Shown one piece after another: positions 1 to 7,355 of a DNA stretch of 57,444 nucleotides (position 1 is its first letter; each line of letters begins with the position of its first letter). The stretch is from Actinomycetota bacterium (lineage in GTDB: Bacteria; Actinomycetota; Acidimicrobiia; Acidimicrobiales; VFJN01). The position numbers and the translations under genes were made by a program. The notes below the pieces were generated by a model. That model ran no database searches. It saw only the letters and a list, made by a program, of their open reading frames with translations, and had not been told where the DNA came from. The stretch lies in the NCBI GenBank assembly GCA_009886035.1, contig VFJN01000036.1, positions 1 through 57,444 of the forward strand, given 5' to 3'.

Positions 1-4
1 CCCG

Positions 5-586
5 GTGACCCATATCAAGACCCCCTTCACGGGCAACCCCGAAGCAGACACCCTCCTGACCGAGAACCCGCTTGCTCTGCTTTGTGGCATGTTGCTCGAC
101 CAGCAGGTGCCGATGGAGTGGGCGTTCGCCTCGCCGCTGAGGCTCCAACAGCGTTTGGGCGTCCCCCTTGATGCCGCCCACATTGCTGAGGTGCCGCTGG
201 AGGAACTCGAGAGGCACTTCACGGGCCCGCCCGCCCTGCACCGCTACCCGTCCTCCATGGCCAAGCGAACCCAGCAGTTATGCCAGAACCTCGTGGATCA
301 CTACGACGGCAAGGCCGAGGCGATCTGGACCGGAGTGTCCACCGGCGAGGAACTTTTTGACCGACTGCGCGCCCTTCCGGGTTTTGGCGGCGAGAAGGCC
401 AAGATCTTCCAGGCCCTGCTGGCCAAGCGATTCGGGATCACTCCGCCAGGCTGGGAGGGGCCCGCCCAGCCGTTCTCGGATGCCACGCACCGATCCATCG
501 CCGACGTCGACTCGCCCGACGCGCTGGTGGAGGTACGGGCCTTCAAGAAGATGATGAAAGCCCAGGGCAAGGGCAAGGACGGCTGA
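5..586 (+). CDS. HhH-GPD superfamily base-excision-repair-like protein
   Basis: A 193-aa protein resembling the short actinobacterial HhH-GPD family (TIGR03252-like), related to DNA glycosylases but of unproven activity. The N-terminal half has the family's LLCGMLLDQQVPMEWAF stretch (about residues 26-42). A helix-hairpin-helix LPGFGGEKA lies at residues 124-132, and acidic residues D159 and D166 lie in the region where the catalytic Asp of glycosylases falls. The start used is a GTG only 4 bases from the window edge, so the true start could be upstream. The family assignment is good. The substrate is unknown, and no Fe-S cysteine cluster of the MutY/Nth type is present. Confidence 0.85.
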   Translation: MTHIKTPFTGNPEADTLLTENPLALLCGMLLDQQVPMEWAFASPLRLQQRLGVPLDAAHIAEVPLEELERHFTGPPALHRYPSSMAKRTQQLCQNLVDHYDGKAEAIWTGVSTGEELFDRLRALPGFGGEKAKIFQALLAKRFGITPPGWEGPAQPFSDATHRSIADVDSPDALVEVRAFKKMMKAQGKGKDG

Positions 587-611
587 GGCTCCCCGCCCGC
601 TCATCACCCCG

Positions 612-1373
612 TCAGTCGAGACGGTGCCGTTGGCGATCGAGCCATCCCAGCAGGACCGCTACCGCCCGGGGGTCGTGGCGGAGGCGATGACCAGCACCGT
701 TCATGATGCGCAACTCCCCCACCCCGGAAGTTTCCGCCAGAACCCGAGCGTCGAATACCGGCACGAGGTCGTCTTCGCTGCCGTGGATCACCAGCAAGGC
801 CCGGGGCGCGATAGCGGGGGCAAAGGCCACCGCCCGCAACTCCCGCAACTGTCCGGCCCATGCCGCCATGTCGGTCGGGAAGGTGGCATCGCGCACCATG
901 CCCACCTCCCGAGCGTGCTCCAGTAAGCGGCCCGGATGCGATGCCCAATCATCAAAGTCGGCTGGTGCTCCGAGGGTGGCTGCACCCTGCACCTCGGGAT
1001 CTTGGGCGGTGGCACAAATAGCCAGCGCCCCACCGGTGCCAAATCCTGCGATCCACACCCCGCTCACGCTGGCATCGCTCCGCAGGTGGGCGGCCGCGGC
1101 GCCGATGTCCTCGAGCCAGCCGCCCAGTGAGAAACTTCCTGCGGACTCGCCACAGCCGCGCAGTGCCACCACCATGACCACCCAGCCCAACTCGGCGGCA
1201 ATACGATCCGCCAACTCCGGCAGCGCCGCCGCCACCATCGAGGCTTCGGTGACGTCGCTGGGGTAGCCGTGGACGAGCACCAGGGCCGGGCTCTGGGTCA
1301 CATCAGCCCGCATCGGCGGACGGGCCAAGTGGGCGGCGAGAAGCTGCCCGTGTGAGGGGAAGCGATACTCCAA
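612..1373 (-). CDS. alpha/beta-hydrolase fold protein lacking the serine nucleophile
   Basis: A 253-aa alpha/beta-hydrolase fold protein of the dienelactone-hydrolase/acyl-peptidase-like type. LVLVHGYPSD (residues 31-40) is the oxyanion-loop region. The nucleophile elbow, normally GxSxG, reads GFGTGG at 110-115, so the serine position is Gly112. The acid loop (HGSEDDLVP) and the histidine (GAGHRLR) are retained. By family knowledge a Ser-to-Gly change abolishes classic hydrolase chemistry, so a binding or structural role is possible. It lies 5 bp after the 68-aa gene at 1379-1585 and is probably cotranscribed with it. Confidence 0.85.
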   Translation of the reverse strand: MEYRFPSHGQLLAAHLARPPMRADVTQSPALVLVHGYPSDVTEASMVAAALPELADRIAAELGWVVMVVALRGCGESAGSFSLGGWLEDIGAAAAHLRSDASVSGVWIAGFGTGGALAICATAQDPEVQGAATLGAPADFDDWASHPGRLLEHAREVGMVRDATFPTDMAAWAGQLRELRAVAFAPAIAPRALLVIHGSEDDLVPVFDARVLAETSGVGELRIMNGAGHRLRHDPRAVAVLLGWLDRQRHRLD

Positions 1374-1378
1374 CGCGC

Positions 1379-1585
1379 TCAGTCGGGTTCGCCGTAGGGC
1401 GACGCAGCCCGATAGCCGCGGTTGCGCGCCTCGGCGAGCGTGTCGGGCCCGAAGGCCAGGAAGGTTTCGGCGGCCATCAGTTCGTCGATCACCTCAGGTC
1501 GGTCGAAGGTATCGAGGTCGTAGACGGTTTGGGTGCGCTTATCTCCGAGCCAACGGGTGTGCTCGAAACGGGTCGGACGATCCAT
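1379..1585 (-). CDS. conserved hypothetical protein, 68 aa
   Basis: A small acidic protein starting MDRPTRFEHTRWLGDKR. It has no membrane segment, no cysteines and no recognisable domain. The ATG is preceded by GCAGGG as a plausible ribosome site and is followed 5 bp after its stop by the alpha/beta-hydrolase-like gene, which suggests an operon. A strongly structured element ends 15 nt upstream of the start. The codon pattern (G/C third positions) fits real coding sequence. I recall no assigned function for this protein type. Confidence 0.7.
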   Translation of the reverse strand: MDRPTRFEHTRWLGDKRTQTVYDLDTFDRPEVIDELMAAETFLAFGPDTLAEARNRGYRAASPYGEPD

Positions 1586-1600
1586 CCCTGCAACCTATCG

Positions 1601-1726
1601 GGAGACGCGGATCGGGGATCGCATCGACACTGTCGACACGATCCCCGTTTCCGTTTGTACTGGGAAGAACCGGAGGGCATCACCCTGACGGGCTGAGGGG
1701 TGGGACCACGTTCCCAACGCGTCTCC
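1601..1726 (-). ncRNA. candidate structured leader RNA (closed three-hairpin fold)
   Basis: A 9-bp perfect long-range pairing, GGAGACGCG (1601-1609) with CGCGTCTCC (1718-1726), encloses three perfect hairpins. One at 1614-1646 has 8-bp outer arms GGGGATCG/CGATCCCC around an inner TCGAC-ACT-GTCGA. The second, at 1674-1686, is AGGG-CATCA-CCCT. The third, at 1701-1716, is TGGGA/TCCCA. On the minus strand the element ends 15 nt before the ATG of the 68-aa gene, as a cis-acting leader would. It matches no riboswitch, SRP, tmRNA or RNase P consensus that I can recognise. The fold is visible in the sequence; the function and strand are inferred. Confidence 0.4.
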
Positions 1727-1885
1727 GGCGGCGGCTGGCTTGGTTTCGCCAGCTGGTCCAGCAAGCCGCGCTAGCGGCCAGCCACCTCCAGGGTCCCGCA
1801 AGAACAGTCGTTCATTGGACGGACCACCTCCTCTCTCTGGTAGCCCCAGTCAACCACGTCATCGGCCGGTTGCGACGACCATTTT
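1727..1885. other. remainder of the 300-bp non-coding gap
   Basis: Nothing convincingly coding lies between the membrane-protein gene that ends at 1886 and the structured element. A further hairpin is visible at 1731-1769: GCGG+CTTG pairs with CAAG+CCGC around a 4-nt bulge, with the palindrome CCAGCTGG in its loop. Short open frames crossing this stretch have no codon bias or homology that I can support. Confidence 0.5.
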
Positions 1886-2323
1886 TCATTCGGCCGGCGG
1901 ACCCAGGGCCCCGATGCGCCCGAGATGGTCGAGCAGCCCCGCGATGATGACGTAGGCGTCGGAGTCGCTGATCTCCAACCCGTCTTGCTCCAGGGCGCCC
2001 AACACCGATGCCACGGTCTCATCGTCGGCCACGACCACCTCCGGCCGCTCGCCGATCACCCGCACATCGCGCCCGGGGGCGGCGCTGAGACCGTTGGCCG
2101 CGAGGTGGTCCAGAGCGGCGAGGATCGCCCGGCGCACCTCCGCGTAGCTCACGCGGGCTTGGACCTCGACAGGGAGCCGATCGCCCACCGCCCGCACGGC
2201 CTCATCTACATCGAGGATGGCCGAGGGCGTTTCATGGCCCAGCCGGAACGTCTCCGATCCCACCAGCAAGGCCGCGATCACAAACACGAGCACGCCAGCG
2301 ACTCCGACAAAGACCCAACCCAT
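1886..2323 (-). CDS. membrane-anchored hypothetical protein, 145 aa
   Basis: Residues 1-22 form one hydrophobic helix (GWVFVGVAGVLVFVIAALLV). It is followed by a soluble, acidic, mostly helical domain containing VQARVSYAEVRRAILAAL and an Asp/Glu-rich C-terminus. The topology suggests a single-pass protein with a roughly 120-residue cytoplasmic or external domain. No catalytic motif is recognised. It stands alone between an acyl-CoA dehydrogenase gene and a non-coding gap. The ATG start places the membrane helix at the extreme N-terminus, which supports this start. Confidence 0.7.
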   Translation of the reverse strand: MGWVFVGVAGVLVFVIAALLVGSETFRLGHETPSAILDVDEAVRAVGDRLPVEVQARVSYAEVRRAILAALDHLAANGLSAAPGRDVRVIGERPEVVVADDETVASVLGALEQDGLEISDSDAYVIIAGLLDHLGRIGALGPPAE

Positions 2324-2381
2324 CGGGCGAGGCTAGAGCGCAGGAGAGCTCGTCGGACAAGCTCCGCCGCTCTCGAGGCGC

Positions 2382-3497
2382 TTAGATCCCGATGCGCTGA
2401 GCAAGAAGCTCACGGTGATAGGTGGGATCACCAAAGAGGAGCTCGGAACTCTTGGCTCGCTTGAAGTAGAGGTGGGCCGGATGCTCCCAGGTGAATCCAA
2501 TGCCACCGTGGATCTGGATGTTCTCCGCCGCTGCGTGGAAGTAGGCCTCGGAGCAGTACGCCTTGGCCAGGCTTGCCACCGACGGAAGTTCGTCGTTCAG
2601 CTCGGCGGCGCACCAAGCGGCGTAGTAGGCGGCGGACTTGGCCGACTCGACCTCCAGAAGCATGTCGGCGCACTTGTGCTTGATGGCCTGAAACGACCCG
2701 ATCGGACGGCCGAACTGCACGCGATCCTTGGCGTACTGCACGGCGGTCTCGAGTACCTTCTGGGCTCCACCCACCTGCTCGGCCGCCAGAGCTACGGCGG
2801 CCAGATCGAGCACTCGATCAAGGGTGACCCACCCGGCTCCATCGGAGCCGATGAGGGTACCGGGGGTGTCCACGAAGTCGATCTTGGCTTGCTTGCGGGT
2901 CTGGTCCATGGTGGCGAGGTTTGTGCGGGTGACACCGGCGGCGGAAGGGTCCACGGCGAAGAGGGACACCCCCGCGGCGGTCCGGGCGGCCACGATCAAC
3001 AAACTGGCCTGGGCCCCGTCGAGCACAAACATCTTGGAACCGGTAATGGCGTACCCCTGGCCCGCAGGGGCGGCGGTGGCGGTGACGCCGGCCTCGTCCC
3101 ATCGGCCGTTGGCCTCGGTGAAGGCCAGCGTGGCGATTGTCTCGCCCGACGCGATGCCCGGGAGGTACTCCTTCTTGGCGGCGTCATCACCCGAGTGCAG
3201 CAGGGCACTGGTGGCCAGCACGCAGGAAGAGAAGTAGGGGGCGCACAACAGAGCCCGCCCCATCTCCTCGAGCACCACGGTGAGTTCCACAAAGGTGAAG
3301 CCCTGGCCGCCGAACTCCTCGGGAATGATCATGCTCTGCAGGCCCAACTCGTTGGCCATCTGACCCCACACGGCGGCGTCATAGCCCTCGTCGGTATCCA
3401 TCAAACGACGGACCTCGGCCTCGGGAGACTTGCTCTCCAAGAACTGGCGGGTGATACGGCGGAGCTCTTCTTGCTCCTCGGAAAAGGCGAAGTTCAT
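2382..3497 (-). CDS. acyl-CoA dehydrogenase family protein
   Basis: A 371-aa FAD-dependent acyl-CoA dehydrogenase that would introduce the alpha,beta double bond into an acyl-CoA. It starts MNFAFSEEQEELRRITRQFL, typical of the N-terminal helical domain. The middle beta domain includes TLAFTEANGRWD, and the C-terminal helical domain has QFGRPIGSFQAIKHK and IHGGIGFTWEHPAHLYFKRA. The Q(V)xGGxG/QIHGG type motif and length fit the short FadE group often found in heteromeric enzymes. It is not in an obvious operon. A divergent toxin-antitoxin pair begins 70 bp away, so the two promoters share a short region. The substrate cannot be inferred. Confidence 0.92.
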   Translation of the reverse strand: MNFAFSEEQEELRRITRQFLESKSPEAEVRRLMDTDEGYDAAVWGQMANELGLQSMIIPEEFGGQGFTFVELTVVLEEMGRALLCAPYFSSCVLATSALLHSGDDAAKKEYLPGIASGETIATLAFTEANGRWDEAGVTATAAPAGQGYAITGSKMFVLDGAQASLLIVAARTAAGVSLFAVDPSAAGVTRTNLATMDQTRKQAKIDFVDTPGTLIGSDGAGWVTLDRVLDLAAVALAAEQVGGAQKVLETAVQYAKDRVQFGRPIGSFQAIKHKCADMLLEVESAKSAAYYAAWCAAELNDELPSVASLAKAYCSEAYFHAAAENIQIHGGIGFTWEHPAHLYFKRAKSSELLFGDPTYHRELLAQRIGI

Positions 3498-3510
3498 GGG
3501 TCAGGGTCTA

Positions 3511-3560
3511 CCGCGTACGTCCGCTCGTGGTCCAACCGCATTGCGTACACATGCGTACAC
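3511..3560 (+). promoter_or_regulatory. phased GCGTAC repeats, likely VapBC autoregulatory operator
   Basis: Three copies of the hexamer GCGTAC start at 3513, 3543 and 3553. The last two sit in tandem decamers, TTGCGTACAC and ATGCGTACAC. The offsets of 30 and 10 bp place all copies on one helix face. A TACACT -10-like hexamer (3556-3561) overlaps the last copy, 6 nt before the antitoxin ATG, suggesting a near-leaderless transcript. VapBC-type antitoxins typically bind repeats overlapping their own promoter. The binding itself is inferred. Confidence 0.5.
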
Positions 3561-3567
3561 TACGGTC

Positions 3568-3843
3568 ATGGATCACATCGGAGCCCGGGAACTGCGGGCC
3601 AACCTGGCCGCCACGGTGCGCCAAGCCGGGGCCGGTGAACGGGTCATCATCACCCTCGATGGCCGCCCGGTGGCGCAGCTCGGCCCCATCGAAGCCAATG
3701 GGGCACCGTCGCTCCCTGACCTCGCCGCCGCCGGCCTGATGGACGCACCCCATTCCCCCCACCGCCCCGCCCCTCCCCGCCCGGTGGACACGGCGGTGGA
3801 TGTGCGCCTCGAACGGGTGTTGCGCGAGGTGCGAGGCGGATGA
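3568..3843 (+). CDS. Phd/YefM-like (VapB) antitoxin
   Basis: A 91-aa protein starting MDHIGARELRANLAATVRQA, the N-terminal DNA-binding/dimerisation fold of type II antitoxins of the Phd/YefM group, followed by VIITLDGRPVAQLGPI. The C-terminal 40 residues are proline-rich and then helical (VDVRLERVLREVRGG), as expected for the toxin-binding tail. An upstream in-frame extension is possible, but the ATG at 3568 sits directly after the GCGTAC repeats and gives the conserved N-terminus. It overlaps the toxin gene by 4 bp (ATGA). Confidence 0.88.
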   Translation: MDHIGARELRANLAATVRQAGAGERVIITLDGRPVAQLGPIEANGAPSLPDLAAAGLMDAPHSPHRPAPPRPVDTAVDVRLERVLREVRGG

Positions 3844-4250
3844 GCCTGTACGTGGATACCTCGGCGTTGGTGCGGCGCTACCTCCAGGACCGCCACCGGC
3901 GGATCGTGATGGAGACCATGGACGGCGACGACGCGTGGTGCGCCTCGGCCCTCGTGCGCACCGAAGCGCAACTGGTGCTGCACCGGGCCGCGGTATCCGG
4001 GCGCCAACAGGCGGAGTTGTGGCGCACCCTGCGCCGGGAATGGGATGCCTTCTGGGTGGTTCCCCTCGATGATCGCGGCTTGGCCCGGGCGGTGGAGATC
4101 GGCGCCACCTACGGCGTGCCCCTGGTGGATGCCATCCACCTCGCCGCCGCCGATCGCCTTCCAACCCCGGTGCGCTTCCTGACCTTCGACCCCCAGCAGA
4201 TCCCCGCCGCCGATGCCCTCGGCTTTGAGGTGCTCAGCCCCCTAGCCTGA
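3840..4250 (+). CDS. vapC: PIN-domain toxin, VapC family
   Basis: A 136-aa PIN-domain ribonuclease toxin. The N-terminus MSLYVDTSALVRRYL and the four acidic metal-binding positions D6, E42 (VRTEAQ), D97 (PLVDAIHLAAA) and D117 (LTFDPQQ) are intact, so it should be active. VapC toxins cut tRNA or rRNA and are held inactive by the antitoxin encoded just upstream. Translation is coupled through the ATGA overlap. Its target cannot be predicted from sequence. Confidence 0.92.
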   Translation: MSLYVDTSALVRRYLQDRHRRIVMETMDGDDAWCASALVRTEAQLVLHRAAVSGRQQAELWRTLRREWDAFWVVPLDDRGLARAVEIGATYGVPLVDAIHLAAADRLPTPVRFLTFDPQQIPAADALGFEVLSPLA

Positions 4251-4254
4251 AGCT

Positions 4255-4866
4255 ATGAGAGACACCCTGATCTTCCACACCACCGGGGTGGAGATCCACC
4301 AAGTGGTGGTGGGCCCGGTGGATAACAATGTCTTAGTGCTCCGCTGCACCCAGACCGGCGAGGCGGTTCTGCTGGATGCCGCCAACGAACACGAGTTACT
4401 GCTGGATCTATGCGAACAACTCGGCGTACGGCGGGTTCTGGAAACCCACGGCCACTGGGATCACATCCAGGCGGTACCGGCGCTGCGAGACGCCGGATAC
4501 TCCGTGGGAGTCACGGCGGCAGATGCCGCGATGCTCCCGTCGTATGACGAAGTGCTCGAGGACGAGTCGGTGATCGAGGTGGGCCACCTTCGACTCCACA
4601 CCATCGCCACCCCCGGCCACACCCCCGGATCGATGTGTTTCCGGCTCGAAGGGCACCCCGTGCTCTTCAGCGGCGACACGCTCTTCCCCGGTGGCCCGGG
4701 AAATGCCACTTTTGCGGGCGGCGACTTCTCCACCATCATCGAGTCGGTGGATCGCCGCCTCTTCACCCTCGCCGAGGACACCATCGTGCTGCCCGGCCAC
4801 GGCGACCGGACCACCATCGGGGCGGAGCGGCCGCACCTCCAGGCCTGGATCGACCGGGGCTGGTAG
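4255..4866 (+). CDS. MBL-fold metallo-hydrolase (glyoxalase II-like)
   Basis: A 203-aa metallo-beta-lactamase fold hydrolase with a complete dinuclear metal site: THGHWDH (H65, H67, D69, H70), GHTPGSM (H122), GDTLF (D141) and PGHGD (H182). Length and motif spacing fit the small glyoxalase II-like family, which in actinobacteria may act on thioesters such as mycothiol adducts; that substrate is an inference. It starts 4 bp after vapC, although the functional link is doubtful, and is followed immediately by the hypothetical gene at 4867. Confidence 0.9.
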   Translation: MRDTLIFHTTGVEIHQVVVGPVDNNVLVLRCTQTGEAVLLDAANEHELLLDLCEQLGVRRVLETHGHWDHIQAVPALRDAGYSVGVTAADAAMLPSYDEVLEDESVIEVGHLRLHTIATPGHTPGSMCFRLEGHPVLFSGDTLFPGGPGNATFAGGDFSTIIESVDRRLFTLAEDTIVLPGHGDRTTIGAERPHLQAWIDRGW

Positions 4867-5280
4867 ATGGGCGCCGCCCTGCCCGATCACGAGCGGCCCG
4901 ATGACCACACTCGGTGCCATACCCACGAACTTCCCCCCACGCCCCTCCGCGACCGAGCCATCCCGGCCACGGCCTGGGTGGAAGCCCCCGCCGAACTTCT
5001 CCGCCTCGGCGAGGACCTGCCGCACCAGCCGATCGCCCGCTACAAACGTCGCATCGGCCCCTGGCTGCTCTGGCGGGCGGGCCCGGCCCGCCATGCCGAC
5101 GCCCGATACTGGGCGGCCCGCGCCAGTCATCTGGCCGACCAATGGACCTTCACCCTCACCCCCGACGGGCACGATCACGGGGTGGGCCCGTCGGGGATCC
5201 GCCACGATCGCTTCCGGGCCTGGAAGGAAGACCTCCGGGATGCACCCCCGCCCGCCCCCGGTACCAAAAATAATCCCTGA
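4867..5280 (+). CDS. conserved hypothetical protein, 137 aa
   Basis: It starts at the base after the MBL-hydrolase stop codon, so it is translationally linked. The core is rich in Arg, Trp and His (YKRRIGPWLLWRAGPA, then ARYWAARASHLADQW and GPSGIRHDRFRAWKEDLRD). There is no signal peptide or membrane segment, and I recognise no catalytic motif. The conserved-looking Trp/Arg pattern and coupling to the previous gene argue that it is real. It ends 41 bp before the sufC-sufS-sufU operon start. Confidence 0.72.
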   Translation: MGAALPDHERPDDHTRCHTHELPPTPLRDRAIPATAWVEAPAELLRLGEDLPHQPIARYKRRIGPWLLWRAGPARHADARYWAARASHLADQWTFTLTPDGHDHGVGPSGIRHDRFRAWKEDLRDAPPPAPGTKNNP

Positions 5281-5288
5281 GGCTTTTC

Positions 5289-5311
5289 CACTATGGCGAT
5301 AGTGCTAATAC
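5289..5311 (+). promoter_or_regulatory. sufC-S-U promoter with CTA-N6-TAG dyad
   Basis: A perfect inverted repeat CACTAT-GGCG-ATAGTG (5289-5304) contains CTA-N6-TAG at 5291-5302. A TAATAC -10-like hexamer follows at 5306-5311, 10 nt before the ATG, consistent with a very short leader. The dyad would lie in the promoter spacer, a classical repressor position. The same CTA-N6-TAG core with the shared half GATAGT occurs upstream of sufB at 11937-11948. Confidence 0.5.
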
Positions 5312-5321
5312 ACTCAAGACC

Positions 5322-6092
5322 ATGCCCACTGCCGTCCCCCTGTTTGAAATCCGTGACCTCCACGCCCGCCCCGCCGGTGCCGCAGAGGCCGCCGAGATCC
5401 TGCAGGGCATCGACCTCACCGTGCTACCCGGCGAGGTACACGCCATCATGGGTCCCAATGGCTCGGGGAAATCCACCCTGGCCTCCACCCTCATGGCCTC
5501 ACCGGAATACGAGGTCACCGGCGGAACGGTGTTGTTCAAGGGAGACGACATCACCGAGTGGGACACCGAGATTCGGGGCAAGGCGGGCATGTTCCTCGCC
5601 TTCCAGTATCCGCAGCAGGTGCAAGGGGTGTCGGTCCTCAACTTCCTGCGTCAGGCCCTCTCGGCCCGCAAGGGCATCGACCTGTCGATGCTGGAGTTGC
5701 GGTTGTCGATCATGGAGTGGATGGCCCGGCTCGACATGGACCCGTCCTTTGCCGACCGCTTCCTCAACGAAGGCTTCTCCGGTGGTGAGAAGAAGCGCAA
5801 CGAAATCCTGCAAATGGCCATCCTGGAACCCGAGATCGCCATCCTCGATGAAACCGATTCCGGCCTCGACATCGACGCCCTGAAAGTGGTGGCCCAAGGG
5901 GTACAGGAGGTACGGCGCGACCGCCCCGACCTCGGCGTCGTGGCCATCACGCACTACCAACGCCTCCTCGATCACCTCGAGCCCGATGTTGTGCACATTC
6001 TGGTGGACGGCCGCATCGTGGAATCAGGTGGCATGGAACTAGCCGAGCGGCTTGAACACGACGGCTACGAGGCCTGGCGGGTCACGGTGTGA
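5322..6092 (+). CDS. sufC: Fe-S cluster assembly ATPase SufC (copy on the sufS-sufU side)
   Basis: A 256-aa ABC-type ATPase. It has Walker A GPNGSGKS at residues 44-51, the SufC-specific signature FSGGEKKRNE, Walker B AILDETDSGLDIDAL and the switch His in AITHYQRLL. SufC powers the SufBCD scaffold complex that builds Fe-S clusters in the cytoplasm. It is first in a + strand operon and its stop overlaps the sufS GTG. A second complete sufC lies 1.7 kb away on the other strand, so this locus encodes two. Both look catalytically intact, and which one serves SufBD cannot be told from sequence. Confidence 0.95.
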   Translation: MPTAVPLFEIRDLHARPAGAAEAAEILQGIDLTVLPGEVHAIMGPNGSGKSTLASTLMASPEYEVTGGTVLFKGDDITEWDTEIRGKAGMFLAFQYPQQVQGVSVLNFLRQALSARKGIDLSMLELRLSIMEWMARLDMDPSFADRFLNEGFSGGEKKRNEILQMAILEPEIAILDETDSGLDIDALKVVAQGVQEVRRDRPDLGVVAITHYQRLLDHLEPDVVHILVDGRIVESGGMELAERLEHDGYEAWRVTV

Positions 6093-7342
6093 GCGACGGC
6101 CTCGATGTCGCCGCCGTCAAGGCCGACTTCCCCATCCTCGACCGGGAGGTGCATGGCGGTCGCCTCATCTACCTCGACTCCGCCAACACCAGCCAAAAGC
6201 CCCGCGCCGTCCTCGATGCGATGGCCCACTATTACGCCAACTCGAATGCCAACGTGCACCGCGGCACCTACCTCATCGCCGAGGAGGCCACCAACGCTTT
6301 GGAAGGGGCCCGGGCCAAGGTGGCACGTTTTATCGGGGCCCCGGCGAGCCGGGAGGTGGTGTTCACCAAAAACGCCACCGAGTCGCTCAACCTGGTGGCC
6401 AAGGCCTGGGGTCGCGCCCATCTTCGGGCGGGCGACGTGGTGGTTCTCACCGAACTCGAACACCACGCCAACATCGTGCCCTGGCACCAACTGCACGACG
6501 AATTGGGTATTGAGTTGCGCTGGCTCCCCATCACCGCCGATGGCCACCTAGACCTCACCGATCTGGATCAGATCGTCGCCGGAGCCAAGGTCGTATCTTT
6601 TGCTGCCACCTCCAACGTGCTGGGCACCATGCTCCCCGTCCGTCGTCTCGTGGACGCCGCGCACCACGCCGGGGCCATCGCGGTGGTGGATGCTTCCCAG
6701 CACGTCCCCCACGCCGCCACGAACGTGGCCGCCTGGGGTGCAGACTTCGTGGCCTTTACCGGCCACAAGATGCTCGGCCCCACCGGCATCGGGGTGCTGT
6801 GGGGCACATCGGAAATTCTCGAGGCCACCCCCCCGTTTCTCAGCGGTGGAGAGATGATCCTCAACGTCACCAAGGAGGGCTTTACCACCAACGAGATTCC
6901 CTGGAAGTTTGAGGCGGGCACCCCTCCGATTGCCGAGGCCGTAGGGCTCGGGGCGGCGGTGGATTACCTCGAAGGCCTCGGCATGGACGCGGTGCGCGAG
7001 CACGAGGTGAGCCTCACCGGGTATGCCCTGCGCACTCTCGCGGAACGCTTCGGTGACGACATTTGCGTGCACGGCCCCGCCGACGAGTCCGAGCGGGGCG
7101 GGGTCATGTCGTTCACCTTCAAGGATCTCCATCCCCACGACCTCACCCAAGTGTTCGATCAACACGGGGTGTGTGTGCGGGCGGGTCACCACTGCGCCAA
7201 GCCACTGATGCGGGTGCTCGGCGTCGCGGCCACGGCGCGGGCATCGCTTTACGTCTACAACGACGAAGCCGACGTGGATGCCCTAGCCGATGCCATCGCG
7301 GCGGCCGCCGAGTTCTTCTCCTTCTCGGGCCCACCCCGTTAG
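6089..7342 (+). CDS. sufS: cysteine desulfurase SufS
   Basis: A 417-aa group II (SufS-type) PLP enzyme that takes sulfur from cysteine and passes it as persulfide to the SUF scaffold. The PLP lysine is in TGHKMLGPTG (K227) and the catalytic cysteine in RAGHHCAKPL (C369), within the short RAGHHC loop of SufS rather than the longer IscS loop. The start GTG overlaps the sufC stop (GTGA), showing coupling, and sufU follows 13 bp after the stop. Its length matches the family. Confidence 0.96.
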   Translation: MSDGLDVAAVKADFPILDREVHGGRLIYLDSANTSQKPRAVLDAMAHYYANSNANVHRGTYLIAEEATNALEGARAKVARFIGAPASREVVFTKNATESLNLVAKAWGRAHLRAGDVVVLTELEHHANIVPWHQLHDELGIELRWLPITADGHLDLTDLDQIVAGAKVVSFAATSNVLGTMLPVRRLVDAAHHAGAIAVVDASQHVPHAATNVAAWGADFVAFTGHKMLGPTGIGVLWGTSEILEATPPFLSGGEMILNVTKEGFTTNEIPWKFEAGTPPIAEAVGLGAAVDYLEGLGMDAVREHEVSLTGYALRTLAERFGDDICVHGPADESERGGVMSFTFKDLHPHDLTQVFDQHGVCVRAGHHCAKPLMRVLGVAATARASLYVYNDEADVDALADAIAAAAEFFSFSGPPR

Positions 7343-7355
7343 GATCACCAACGAG

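Noticed and set aside
1595-1801. Small minus-strand open frame (68 codons) over the structured element
   Set aside because: Composition is not protein-like (Arg/Gly/Pro/Ser mixture), it runs through the hairpins, and it has no ribosome site.
2415-3638. Long open frame (407 codons) on the + strand opposite the acyl-CoA dehydrogenase
   Set aside because: It is the antisense of a clear acyl-CoA dehydrogenase with full motifs and shows His/Gly-rich composition typical of reversed high-GC coding DNA.
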